Shown here one piece after another: positions 17,576 through 26,411 of a stretch of 43,804 nucleotides of DNA. The position numbers were made by a program, and so were the translations under genes. Origin of the DNA: Streptomyces reniochalinae (GTDB taxonomy: Bacteria; Actinomycetota; Actinomycetes; Streptomycetales; Streptomycetaceae). Within the stretch, counting starts at the first letter, position 1; every line of letters begins with the position of its first letter. The notes beneath the pieces are model-generated. The model was not told where the DNA came from. It did not search any database and saw only the letters and a program-made list of their open reading frames with translations. The stretch covers positions 316,906 through 360,709 of the forward strand of contig NZ_QOIM01000036.1 of assembly GCF_003323735.1 (NCBI RefSeq), written 5' to 3'.

Positions 17576-20359
17576 CTACGGGTCGACGTGTGCGGACGCG
17601 GAAGACGAGGGCAGCTCGATGTCGAGCTCGAGCTCAAGTGGTAATTCGTCGCGACTCTTCACGTTCAGTTTGCGGAACGCCTTGGTGAGGTGCTGCTCGA
17701 CCGTGCTGACCGTGACGTAGAGCTTCTGGGCTATCTCCCGGTTGCTGTAACCGAGGCCCGCGAGCGCGGCGACCTTGCGCTCGGCGACGGTGAGGGTACC
17801 CGGCCCGCTCTCGGCAGGACACCGCTCCACTCTTCCAGCGAGACGTCCCTCGGAACCGCGGGTCTGCTGGTCCTGCTTGGACGCGACGGTCTGCGTCGGC
17901 ACGTCCGGCAGACCGCACATCATTGCCAGCCGACCGGCCCTGCGCAGCAACATCCGAGCCTTCTGGGAGTTGCCGCCGGCCTCGTAGGTGCAGCCGAGAT
18001 CGGTGAGGGTCTGGACGAGAGGCAGCCGCGACCCGCAGGCGTGCAGCACCTCGGCGGCCTCTTTCAGCAGCCGGAGGCGCTCCCGGCGGCCGGCGGTCTG
18101 GGCCAGCAGCCGCAGCGCCATGCCGTAGGCGGGGGTGGTATGCGATCCGGCGCGGGCGATCTGTTGCTTGGCGTACGAGCGCGCCGCCTCGGTATCGCCC
18201 AACTGGAGGAGCACCCCCGCCACCTGGCTGCGCCAGGGGAGGAACGCGGGCGCGTCGATGTCCCACGACGTCATGAGCTTGCCGCAGTAGCGGAAGTCGG
18301 CGAGCGCGGCTTGCGGCTGCCCCACGGCCAGGTAGTACTGGCCGCGTGCCTGGAGGTACTGGAGCCCGTAGCGGGTCTGGAACATCGCCTCCGGCACCCG
18401 CCTCCTGAGATAGCCGCGTGCGGCCGTCAAGTCGCCGCGCACCGTGGCCGCGCTCACGAGGATGCCGATGGGGGCGCCGATGCCCACCCCCCAGCCGTCC
18501 GGTCCGAGCAGCGTCAGGGCGCCCTCGGCATGCCGCGCGGCGTCGGGAAGAGCCCCCCTGCGAAGGTCGACCTCGGCGCGGCAGGCCATGAGCTGCGCCT
18601 GCCAGCGCTTCACACCGCGCCGCGCGGCCTCGGCGAGCAGGTCGTCACACCAGCGTGCCGCCTGCGACAGCTGCCCAGAGAAGACGAGGGTCTGGAGCAC
18701 CGACATGACGGCCTCGAAGGAGTCGTCAGACAGCGGGATGTTGTGCAGGATCTGCTCAGCCACGCGGCTACAGGTGCCATCGATATCCACGCCTTCCCTG
18801 AGCAGAGTGCTGAGCATCTCGGCGGCCTGGGCCGGGAAGCCCGACGGCAGCGGGACGCAGTCCTTGGCGCAACTCGGCCCTTGCTGGCGGCCGGGGGGCA
18901 GGAAGGAGGGATACGTGTGTCTGAGCAGGTGCCCGGTGGTGAGGAGCACACCGTCGGGCGGTCCGTCGGAGGCGTGGTACGCGCGCCCCAGCCAGTCGAC
19001 GAGTTCCTCGGCGTCCTGGGTGAAGCCGTGCCACAGTGCGAAACGGAGCAGGCCGGCCACCTGAGGCACCGACAGCAGCCCCTGGCGGTGCGCCTGCATC
19101 AGTGCCGGCCAGTGCGGGACCGCCGCTGCCGGATCGCTGCGCCGCTTCGCGACGACGAGCAGCGTCAAAAGCCCCGCACGCTCCCGGGGCCGGGTACACC
19201 CGTGCAGCGCGAACTGAAGGTAGCGGATCGCGGTCTCGTCGTCGTCCTCCGCCAGCGCCTCCTCCGCCGCCCGCCGCAGCTCGGCGACGGCCCAGCTCTT
19301 GTCGACGCTGCGGGAGGCGACCAGGTGGTCGGCGGCCCGGCCGCACGAACGGCCGCGGTACAGCAGCAGCGCGGCGCGGAAGTGCAGGTCGGCGAGGACG
19401 TCCGGGTCCACGTCGTCGTATACGGCGGCACGGGCCGCCGGGTGCCGGAAGCGGTCGCCAGTGGTCAGGCCGAGCCGTCTGATCCGCCTGAGTGCGCGCC
19501 TCACCGGGTGCGGCTGCTTCTCCAGCATGTGCGCGATCTGCTGGGCGGAGCCTGCGATGTCCAGGACGGCCAGGGCGCGAGCCACCTCAAGCACCTCGTG
19601 GCCGCTGCGGTACAGGCACGTCAGCACCGCCTGCCGGTAGCTCTCGCCGACCGTCCATCCGTCGTGGTCTGCGTACTCCAGCGAGTCGATGTAGTCCTCG
19701 GCCAGCGCACGGACCAGCAACTGGTTGCCGCCCGTGGTGTCGTGTACCTCCTCGGCGACCTGCTGTGCCATCGACGCGCCGAGGTGCTCGGCCAGCACCT
19801 CGCGTACGCCGGCGACCGACAGGTGCGCGAGCGGCACGCGCCGGAAGTGGCTCTGCCGTACCAGCTCCATCCGGTACACGGGACGCACCGACCAGTCGTA
19901 CGTGGACTCTGCGAGCACGAGCATGAGTCGGCTCGACCTGTTGCGGTGCGCCACCTTCAGCAGGCAGCGGATGGAGGGCTTGTCGGCGTAGTGGACGTCG
20001 TCGACCACCACCACCAGCGGGGTGTCCTCGGCGAGTTCGAGCAGCGCCGCCGCGGCGCAATGGGCGCAGTCCGCCACCTGCGCGGTGCCGAGCAGGCCCT
20101 GCAACCGGTCGCGGGGCCACGGCGTGTCCTTGAGCAACTGCCGCAGCACGCCGAAGGGTTCGTCGTGCGGCGTCGGTGGTGCGGTGGCGAAGAGCAGCCA
20201 CACACCGTCGGCGTGCCGGTCACAGAAGGCCCTCAGCAGCGTGGTCTTCCCGCTTGCCACCGTGCCGCTGAGCAGGACGACCCTGCCCCGGCCCAAGGCA
20301 CTCTCGACGAGATCCTCATCGAGGAGTTCGAGCTCGCGTGTCCGCTCAGCCATTACCAC
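17576..20359 (-). CDS. LAL-family (large ATP-binding LuxR) transcriptional regulator
   Basis: A 927-aa protein with an N-terminal AAA-type ATPase (Walker A GTVASGKTT at 32-40, Walker B LVVVVDDVH), a long helical, TPR-like middle and a C-terminal LuxR helix-turn-helix (~855-907, LTVAERKVAALAGLGYSNRE and VTVSTVEQHLTKAFRKLNV). Size and order fit the LAL class, many of which are pathway-specific activators in actinomycetes. Start GTG 20359 or ATG 20353; neither has a strong ribosome site. Codon 906 (17642-17644) is TTA, the rare codon read by bldA tRNA, which would tie full-length synthesis to development. It is upstream of, and co-directional with, the peptide/unknown/subtilase genes, and I infer these as possible targets. 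Confidence 0.92.
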   Translation of the reverse strand: MVMAERTRELELLDEDLVESALGRGRVVLLSGTVASGKTTLLRAFCDRHADGVWLLFATAPPTPHDEPFGVLRQLLKDTPWPRDRLQGLLGTAQVADCAHCAAAALLELAEDTPLVVVVDDVHYADKPSIRCLLKVAHRNRSSRLMLVLAESTYDWSVRPVYRMELVRQSHFRRVPLAHLSVAGVREVLAEHLGASMAQQVAEEVHDTTGGNQLLVRALAEDYIDSLEYADHDGWTVGESYRQAVLTCLYRSGHEVLEVARALAVLDIAGSAQQIAHMLEKQPHPVRRALRRIRRLGLTTGDRFRHPAARAAVYDDVDPDVLADLHFRAALLLYRGRSCGRAADHLVASRSVDKSWAVAELRRAAEEALAEDDDETAIRYLQFALHGCTRPRERAGLLTLLVVAKRRSDPAAAVPHWPALMQAHRQGLLSVPQVAGLLRFALWHGFTQDAEELVDWLGRAYHASDGPPDGVLLTTGHLLRHTYPSFLPPGRQQGPSCAKDCVPLPSGFPAQAAEMLSTLLREGVDIDGTCSRVAEQILHNIPLSDDSFEAVMSVLQTLVFSGQLSQAARWCDDLLAEAARRGVKRWQAQLMACRAEVDLRRGALPDAARHAEGALTLLGPDGWGVGIGAPIGILVSAATVRGDLTAARGYLRRRVPEAMFQTRYGLQYLQARGQYYLAVGQPQAALADFRYCGKLMTSWDIDAPAFLPWRSQVAGVLLQLGDTEAARSYAKQQIARAGSHTTPAYGMALRLLAQTAGRRERLRLLKEAAEVLHACGSRLPLVQTLTDLGCTYEAGGNSQKARMLLRRAGRLAMMCGLPDVPTQTVASKQDQQTRGSEGRLAGRVERCPAESGPGTLTVAERKVAALAGLGYSNREIAQKLYVTVSTVEQHLTKAFRKLNVKSRDELPLELELDIELPSSSASAHVDP

Positions 20360-20480
20360 TTGCGGCTACCCCCGTATGCCGACAGGGCAGCTACGGGGCC
20401 AGTCGCATCAACGAATCACGTGCCCCCGTGCACTGCCCATCGATACTTACGCACATGTTTCGCGAAGTGTAGCCCGGCCC

Positions 20481-20503
20481 TCCTTAACGTTCTTCCTTGA
20501 CGT
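20481..20503 (-). repeat. Direct repeat in the LAL upstream region
   Basis: TCCTTAACGT (20481-20490) and TCCTTGACGT (20494-20503) are repeated with a 13-bp period, about 120-145 bp upstream of the LAL start, in a locally AT-rich stretch (ACGTTTTAACAATTATCC). This could be a protein-binding site near the promoter. From 20504 to 20910 I see no gene I can support. Confidence 0.4.
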
Positions 20504-20910
20504 TTTAACAATTATCCGAACGGTAGATGTCGTGCGTCTCCGAACGACGGGTGCCGTCCGATGCCCCGCTCACCAGGCAGGACGACACCAAGAAGGCAAT
20601 CAGGAGAGAACCGGAGTCCGGCCGTCCGCCTCTCGGTGACCCTCATCCGCCAAGTAGGCCCACCGCGCGCTTTCTGTTATCACACTCTTAAGATCAGGGA
20701 TCTCGGATTCGAGCACAACCCCGCGTACGCCCGTGCGTTGCCGTCGTCCCGTGGTGGCGGTTTCCGGCGCGGGGCCTGGTACGCTCCCCGGCGCGTCAGG
20801 AACACGCCGTCGGACGGTGCCGCTCATGGGGATGGGTGCGAACTCGTCGCCGCCCTGGAGCCCTTACGCCAGGTCGCGGTCCGGCCCTGGACCCTGCCCG
20901 CGGCCGGGAT

Positions 20911-21244
20911 ATGCCCGTGCCAGAAGACGAGCCGGGTGCGGTAGCGGGGACCGATATGCGGGCTGGTGCGGCATCGCTTTCTCGCTGTGAGCTGTCACCT
21001 CGCCCTTGGCCTGAAGCACCCAGGCCAGGACCCGTGCGTTCAGACGATGACGGAAGCCGCCGTTCAGGGCGTAACCGGCATTTGCGGCCAGGACAGCGGG
21101 CCGCAGCCCGGTGGCGGCGAGTCCGTCGAGCATCTCCGAGGCAAGCTGCCACTGGGGCCGGTGGCGCGCGGTCTCAGGATCTGGCAGGTCCCTCGGCGGA
21201 CTCCGCTTCGAGCCCGTACCAGGAGGCAGGCAGGAACAGCCGCC
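20911..21244 (-). pseudogene. IS701-type transposase remnant
   Basis: In one minus-strand frame, WQLASEMLDGLAATGLRPAVL, NAGYALNGGFRHRL, VLAWVLQAKGEVTAH and later YRSPLPHPAR follow the DDE core of IS701-family transposases (WxLAxxMLDEL, DAGYGxxxxLR, YVLAVxGxxTAH). Only an internal fragment of about 110 residues survives; start and end are missing. It is joined in frame to an IS5-type remnant, giving a chimeric 225-codon reading frame (20864-21541) that is not a real gene. Confidence 0.7.
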
Positions 21245-21258
21245 TTGTCCGGCCGATG

Positions 21259-21630
21259 ATGTGCGGTGCCAGATGGTCAGGCTGCTGCTATGGCGGTGCT
21301 GAGGAAGATGTATCCGCGCTTGTCGTCGCGGGCAGCGGACTGCCCGCGACTGCTGCGGCCTGTTGATCGCCCGTTCGATCAGACGGTCGACCAGGCTGTG
21401 CCACAGGGTTTCGTCCCGGTGTTCACTTCTCCGGCCCCCTGTGACATGGGCGCCGGGCGGCGGCTCGGTCCGAGCGCCGGCCGCGTGGTGATGGGCACGC
21501 ACGATGGTGGAATCGACAGCGATGTCCCTCGCCTGCCACAACCTGCCATTGCCGACCGGCGGGAACTGCCGCAGGCGTTCCCACTTTGACTCTGTGAGGC
21601 GGGGCGTCAGCGTCTGCCCGACCCGCCCGC
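21259..21630 (-). pseudogene. IS5-type transposase remnant
   Basis: Minus-strand pieces over more than one frame match IS5-family transposases of Streptomyces: SKWERLRQFPP, then VDSTIVRAHHHAAGAR, and after a large internal deletion VDRLIERAIN...PRRQARIHLPQHRHSSSLTIWHRT, where LIERAINRLKQ...RYDKR...AAxLTIWLR is expected. The deletion and frameshifts leave it inactive. The end abuts the IS701 fragment. Confidence 0.65.
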
Positions 21631-21639
21631 CTCACAGAG

Positions 21640-21770
21640 GGACGCGGTTATGTTTCGTCGAACCGCGTACAGGTTTCGTTGTAGCCGATGCGTAGGAGCG
21701 CCTTCTCCTTCATCTCGTCGAATTTCTCCTCGAACGGGTTGTGGATTTTTTTTATTTTCATCGCGTTCGG
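21640..21770 (-). other. Low-GC stretch with a short open frame
   Basis: This stretch has runs of T (GATTTTTTTTATTTTC) that are rare in this genome. A 37-codon minus-strand frame reads MKIKKIHNPFEEKFDEMKEK... and ends at 21653. I see no good ribosome site and no family. It may be the tail of an imported, now lost gene. Confidence 0.3.
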
Positions 21771-21876
21771 AGGTAGTTCTCATCTCGCAGATGGAGCGAT
21801 GGATCATCCAAGTTCGCGCTTCCCGTGAAGACCTCCGTGCGGCCTGGGATATTTCCGGCTGATGAGGATGTTCTTC

Positions 21877-22698
21877 TCATGGATACCCTGGGCTACCTCT
21901 CTTTGTCGAACATGCGAAGGTCGAGGTGTTCCAGGGGCCCCGCAGCAGACTCCAGCACGTATGACGCCGCATGTTGTTGACGATCAGTGAAACCTTGCAG
22001 CCTTCGTTGGCCATTCTGCGCAGTTTGGTCGCCAAAACTTTCCGGTTGATGGCCCAGGCTCGGATACGGACGGAGGTGTCAGGGCAAGTGGCCTTGTCGA
22101 GTTCTTCCACGATCGGGTCGGGCCTGCTCGTTCAGCAGGCCAGGCTGATGCTTTTCGTGAAGTACCCCAGGTACCGGTCGTAGAGCGGGTGATCGCCCAC
22201 CACGGTGTACTGGCTGTTCCACATCTCCTGCATGGCGGGCGTCACGTTGCTGGTGCTGTTGGACACCACCCAGGACTTGCCCAGCGTCCTCGTGAAGAGG
22301 GAGAATTTGTTGTGCATGGAGTCTCGGTCGTGCTTGGTGTCTTCGCCGATGCAGCCGGGACCTGTCGAGTCCCCGGAGGACCGGCCTTCACCGCAGTAGC
22401 GGGCCCACGACCCCTCGCCGGGCCCGTCCCCGAGCTCCTTGACCAGGTCACGGAACGGTTTCTCCTTCCTGCTGCCGTGGTGTTCGGTTCTCCCGTCCAG
22501 GAGGCGTTGCACCGTGACGTTCCTCTGATGGTCAAGGACCTTGGACCGCTCACTAGCGGAATCGGAACCGGGATCGTTGAAGACCGCTTCCGTCTCCGAA
22601 GTCGGTACCGACTTCTTCTCCGCTCCGGGTTGTGCCGCCCCCGCCAGACTGAAGGCCATGGCTAGCGTGCACAGTGGGACGAGTAGTTTTCTGAGCAC
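21877..22698 (-). pseudogene. Secreted phospholipase-D-like gene, disabled
   Basis: GTG 22698 with AGGAGG upstream starts a signal peptide (MLRKLLVPLCTLAMAFSLAG). The sequence continues with AVFNDP, a first PLD half with an HxK motif (SMHNKFSLF) and WVVSNSTSN, through NSQYTVVGDHPLYDRYLGYF. After SISLAC an in-frame TGA (22132-22134) stops it, yet the same frame continues with the start of the second PLD half (DPIVEELDKATCPDTSVRIR, KLRRMANEGCKVSLIVNN) before ending near 21877, well short of the second HKD motif. The first half also seems to lack the segment between KVLDH and RLLDG. So there are an internal deletion, a nonsense codon and a truncated 3' end. Confidence 0.7.
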
Positions 22699-22739
22699 AG
22701 TGATGCCTCCTGAGGAACTTCGATTCCTCGCTCGAAGGC

Positions 22740-23085
22740 CACTGTAAGAAGTGCGCGGCGCTGCCGGAAAGGGAATTCGGTGATGACCGAGGTATGCAGG
22801 TGAGCGTCCGGACTGATGGGCTGTATGAGGTGCCAGTCGCTGACTCCCACTGAGATGTCAGTGGATGACCCGGATTGAACAGGGAGAAGGTTCTGAGATC
22901 GTCTGCCGATAACGTGTGGCGCGAGTGGCGAAAGCCTGTGTCAACTTCAGGCAGGCCGGGGCGTGCTCCGGAAGTGCGGACGGGATGGGAAGGGCGCTCG
23001 GCTTCTGCCGCTCTTGGCCCCCGGCTGGCAGCGTGGCAGCACGGTGGGGCGAAGCCCTGCTGAAGGGCAAGTGCAGCGGAGCGGC
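22740..23085. other. Intergenic region, no supported gene
   Basis: About 350 bp between the PLD-like and lipoprotein pseudogenes. Short frames exist on both strands but none has a ribosome site or a recognisable protein. It presumably carried the promoter of the PLD-like gene. Confidence 0.4.
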
Positions 23086-23088
23086 CAG

Positions 23089-23639
23089 CTACCGGTGGAA
23101 GACGATGCTTGGGCAGGTGTCGGGATCCGTTTCCACGAACAGTTCGGGCTCGCTCCGGGTACCGCCGATTTCCAGATACTGCGATTCGGCGGGCATCCGT
23201 TGCTCGGGTGTACCGCGGAGGAAGTCGAGCTTGATCTGGCGGAACCCCTCTCCACCGGTAGTTTCCCCCTTGCGGAACTCCCAGGTGCCCTCGCCCTGAA
23301 ACCCGTTGCCGGCAGGGTCGTTCTCGCCCAGTTCCTCCAGCGGGATCGCCCAATTCTTCACCCGCACCACGCCGGCGCGAGTGGTACGCCCCTCGGGGTA
23401 CTGGGTGGAGGCGTGCCCGAGAGTGAAGCGCATGCCGCGCGGGCCTGGTAGCCGCCGTGCAGGTCGCTGGCGCGCACCGTGGTGCTCGACGTCGGACACG
23501 GGCCGGACGCGTCGTCCAGGACGGTGCACGAGGTAAGGGTGGCCAGAGCGCAGGCGGCCACCGCTGCCGCTTTGCGTGACCCCAAGCCGCTTGGCCTTCG
23601 GGTGGGGGCGGCCGAGCCGTGAGTCGCCATGGAAGCCAT
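23089..23639 (-). pseudogene. Frameshifted small lipoprotein gene
   Basis: From about ATG 23639 the frame encodes a basic start, a hydrophobic segment and a lipobox (ATLTSC, Cys as lipidation site), then TVRASDLHGGYQAR. Near 23433 the coding signal shifts by one frame to MRFTLGHASTQYPEGR... and continues to the natural end (TWEFRKGE, then LEIGGTRSEPELFVETDPDTCPS), a layout I associate with uncharacterised Streptomyces lipoproteins. A single indel would restore one protein of about 180 residues, so this is either a recent mutation or a sequencing error. Confidence 0.6.
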
Positions 23640-23866
23640 CGTTTCAGTCGTGTACGGGGCCGACGAGTGCGGTGGTGCCGGCCTGCCAGGCAAGGGGCTG
23701 CCGGTCGAGCTTCACCGGGCCTTCCGGGCGTACCCGCACACGGGCGTGAGGGAGGAGTGCCCAGCAGCGCCGGGCCGTTCGGCCGCGGTCGGCAAACACT
23801 CACGGGAGCGGCGTTGACCTGCCACTTCCCCGTCAAACTCCTGGGCGGCCTCTTTCCATGGTGATG

Positions 23867-24523
23867 TCACTCGATGGTCCCTTGGGCGACAACTCGCAGG
23901 AAGTGGTCGGCGTCCTCAGGATCGGCGAGACGACCGAGCTCGAGCCAGGAGCCGTCGGCGAAGCGAAGCCGGAACGTCGCGAAGCCACGTGGCTGTCCTG
24001 CCTCGGCCTCGATGCGTGCTTCGCGACAGGAAAACTGCGTCGTCGGCTGGAAATCGTCGGCCTTGGTCGGGGTCAGCCGACGGCCGGGTGATGCCGCCAC
24101 GCAGATCCGGTCGCGGGCCACCAGCACGAGACGTTTCGGGTTGGGCGACTGGCCGTACCAGCCCAGCAGGAGTCGGCCCGCGGTCAAGCTCCAGTCACCG
24201 TCGAAGATCTGGCGGCATCCTGGGCCGTTCCGTCCGGCAGGCCGGGGCCTGCGGCGCCGGTGACCCCGATCGCGCGATTCCCTGGGCGATAGCAGGTCGA
24301 GCACCGTTTGCAGCAGCATCATCGGGACGACGATGAAGAAGAACGCCCCGGCGCCAACATAGAACAGCCAATGGTGACCAGGCGAAAGCCTGCCCTTGCC
24401 TGCCGCCCGGTGGACATCCTTGGGCGGTTTGGGAATGGCCGTCGGTATCTCGCACCAGACCAGGGCAACAGGGTCTTCTCCTAGAAGCTTCCGTGCCCGG
24501 CGATGAACGTTGCGCTTCGCCAT
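23867..24523 (-). CDS. Membrane-anchored protein of unknown function, 218 aa
   Basis: ATG 24523 has AGGA nine bases upstream. The protein has a basic start (AKRNVHRRARKLLGED), one strong hydrophobic segment (~75-97, HHWLFYVGAGAFFFIVVPMM) that may form one or two helices, an Arg-rich stretch, and a C-terminal domain (~115-218) that looks PH-like or strand-rich (LVLVARDRICVAASPGRR, then ATFRLRFADGSWLELGR). A bacterial PH-type domain is only a guess. Stands alone between pseudogenes and the ROK regulator. Confidence 0.65.
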   Translation of the reverse strand: MAKRNVHRRARKLLGEDPVALVWCEIPTAIPKPPKDVHRAAGKGRLSPGHHWLFYVGAGAFFFIVVPMMLLQTVLDLLSPRESRDRGHRRRRPRPAGRNGPGCRQIFDGDWSLTAGRLLLGWYGQSPNPKRLVLVARDRICVAASPGRRLTPTKADDFQPTTQFSCREARIEAEAGQPRGFATFRLRFADGSWLELGRLADPEDADHFLRVVAQGTIE

Positions 24524-24688
24524 GCCAGGCATCCTAGATCCGCTGGAGGCTCCAAGGCTGTCCGGCCGGTTGCGGCCTCGTTGCCGGCGGCGTCCCGGGT
24601 GTCTGCTGGACCTTCACCTGTCATCTGTGTGTCGTGGGCCGTCGTCTGTCAGCCGTGAGCCGTTGACTGTCGAGTGTGTGTTGGGTGG

Positions 24689-25906
24689 TCAGCGCACCAT
24701 CAGGGCGGATGCGCGGGGTGCGAGGAAGTGGTCTACGACCAGTTCGGCGGCGCCTTGGGCGGCTACTTGGTCGCCGACGGAGGATCCGTGTATCTGGATG
24801 TTGTGGCGGGTTCCTACGAGTTCGTGTGTGACGGTGTCGGGGAGGACGGGGAGGAACGCGGGGCTGAGGCGGTTCCATAGTGGGCCGCCGATCACCACTC
24901 GGGGTACGTCCAGGAGGTTGACGAGTACTCCGAGGCCGACGGCTACCCGGCGTGCGGCGTGGTCGAGGATGCGGGCGGCGCCGGCGTCTCCGGCGGCGGC
25001 GAGATCGCACAGTGAGGAGCAGGCGTCGTCGATGGCGCCGTAGTCGCTGAGGTTGGGGAGCGGCAACAGTCCTACGCGGGCGGCTTGGAGGACGAGTGCT
25101 TCGGGGACGCACGCTGCGGCCAGGCCGCCGCGGCGGCCGCTCCATTCCAGTCGTTCGGCATCGGGGTCGACGATCAGGTCGCCGATTTCGCCGATGTTGT
25201 TCGTTGTGCCGCGCAGGACCTGGTTGTCCAGTACGACCGAGGCGCCGACGCCCGAGCCCAGGTAGAGGAAGATGAAGGTGTTGGACGCGGTGGGACAGGA
25301 GCGGAGTTCGGCTGTGGCGGCGGCCGTGACGTCCTTGTCGAGGAGGACGGGCAGTCCGGTCGCTTCATGGAGGTCGGCGCGCAGCCGGACGTTGCGCCAG
25401 TTGGGCAGCTGGGGCGGGTCGAGTAGCAGTCCTGCGTCGAGATCGAGCGGGCCGGGAGCGGCGATACCCAGGCCGAGTACGCGGGTGCGGGTGATGTCTG
25501 CCCTGGTGAGCAGAGTGTCGACGGCGTCGGCGATGAACGCGGTCACCTCGGAGGGGTTGGTGGCCTGTGGCGTGCGTTCGTGGCGGGCGAGCCGGACTTG
25601 GCCGTCGAGGTCGAGGAGGACGATGGTCAGCCGGGCCGGGTCGATGTGTACACCGACGGAGTAGGCTCCGTCCGGGTCGGTGACCAGCGGTATGCTCGGC
25701 CGGCCGCGGGTGTTGCCGCCCGGTGTGCTTTCGCGGACCAGGTGATCGTCGATCAGCCGGCGTGTGATGTTGGTGATGGTCTGGGAGCTCAGACCCGTCG
25801 CGCGTTGCAGGTCGGCTCGGCTCACCCCGTGCGACCTGCGGACCACCTCCAGCACCACCGACTGGTTGTAGTCCGCCAGCCGGAGCTGGTTGCTGCCTCG
25901 CCGCAT
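24689..25906 (-). CDS. ROK-family transcriptional repressor
   Basis: A 405-aa protein: N-terminal winged helix-turn-helix (~15-60, VSRADLQRATGLSSQTITNITRRL) and a ROK sugar-kinase-like domain (~80-400, GVHIDPARLTIVLLDLDG, GLGIAAPGPLD, LGSGVGASVVLDNQVLRG, NNIGEIG). ROK repressors sense sugars or sugar phosphates and control carbohydrate genes. The family's zinc motif (GHxxV...CxCGxxGCxE) is largely missing here: GEIG is followed by D rather than H, and the Cys cluster reads WSGRRGGLAAACVPEA. It is divergent from the sugar importer operon at 26412, its likely target. A short non-coding stretch lies at 24533-24688. Confidence 0.9.
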   Translation of the reverse strand: MRRGSNQLRLADYNQSVVLEVVRRSHGVSRADLQRATGLSSQTITNITRRLIDDHLVRESTPGGNTRGRPSIPLVTDPDGAYSVGVHIDPARLTIVLLDLDGQVRLARHERTPQATNPSEVTAFIADAVDTLLTRADITRTRVLGLGIAAPGPLDLDAGLLLDPPQLPNWRNVRLRADLHEATGLPVLLDKDVTAAATAELRSCPTASNTFIFLYLGSGVGASVVLDNQVLRGTTNNIGEIGDLIVDPDAERLEWSGRRGGLAAACVPEALVLQAARVGLLPLPNLSDYGAIDDACSSLCDLAAAGDAGAARILDHAARRVAVGLGVLVNLLDVPRVVIGGPLWNRLSPAFLPVLPDTVTHELVGTRHNIQIHGSSVGDQVAAQGAAELVVDHFLAPRASALMVR

Positions 25907-26300
25907 TCAAACCTCCCTGCCTTCCCGAACACCCTCGCCCGCCTGTCCCCGTCCCCGGAGTCTTTCGCCTTCGCCTGCCTGGCCCGGAGCTCTTGGTCTG
26001 CTCCAGCCTGTCCCGGAGTCCTTCGCCTCTGCCGCCTCCCCGGAGCTCTGCGAGTCCGCTCCCGTCTGCCCCGGAGTCCCTCCGTCTGCCCCGGAGTCCC
26101 TCGCTTCCGCCCGCCTACCTCTGGGCTCTTCGAGCCTGCTCCGGCCTGTCTCGAAGCCCCCCCGCTCCACCTTCCCCTTCCGCCTCCTTCCCAGACCGGC
26201 GCAACGGCGCGGGCCCGTGGGCTTCCCGTAGAAGTTTCCCAGGCGGGTGGGGGAACCGTGCCCCGCCGGGTCGTCCCGGCGGGGCACCGCACACGCTACG
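25907..26300. repeat. Degenerate GGAGT-containing repeats in the divergent intergenic region
   Basis: A perfect 20-bp tandem pair, CGTCTGCCCCGGAGTCCCTC, lies at 26063-26082 and 26083-26102, and at least four looser copies of a CCCGGAGTC or CCCGGAGCTC core occur between about 25950 and 26130. No gene of its own is supported. The array forms most of the region between the ROK gene and the importer promoter. Confidence 0.55.
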
Positions 26301-26317
26301 GGACTTGGCGTCATCTC

Positions 26318-26347
26318 TTGACGGCGGATGATCTGGCTCCATAGCAT
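26318..26347 (+). promoter_or_regulatory. Promoter of the sugar ABC importer operon
   Basis: TTGACG (26318-26323), an 18-bp spacer and TAGCAT (26342-26347) resemble a sigma-70-type promoter about 65 bp before the binding-protein gene. The -35 is overlapped by a small palindrome, CGTCA-N5-TGACG (26309-26323). Confidence 0.5.
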
Positions 26348-26355
26348 CACCGAAC

Positions 26356-26377
26356 TTTATCCAATCCGTTTGATAAA
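26356..26377 (+). promoter_or_regulatory. Candidate ROK operator
   Basis: TTTATC (26356-26361) and GATAAA (26372-26377) form an inverted repeat; inside it AA (26363-26364) and TT (26369-26370) also pair. It lies about where transcription from the 26318 promoter would start, an ideal place for a roadblock repressor, and is AT-rich in a very GC-rich context. Binding by the divergent ROK protein is an inference. Confidence 0.55.
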
Positions 26378-26411
26378 AGCGTGGGTCGAACCACGGCCAG
26401 GAGAGGTGACC

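Noticed and set aside
20600..20827. 75-codon minus-strand frame upstream of the LAL gene
   Set aside because: Arg/Pro/Gly-rich with no ribosome site and no family; typical chance frame.
22132..22134. The in-frame TGA as a selenocysteine codon
   Set aside because: PLD enzymes have no selenocysteine at this place, no SECIS-like element was seen, and the gene is also truncated and internally deleted.
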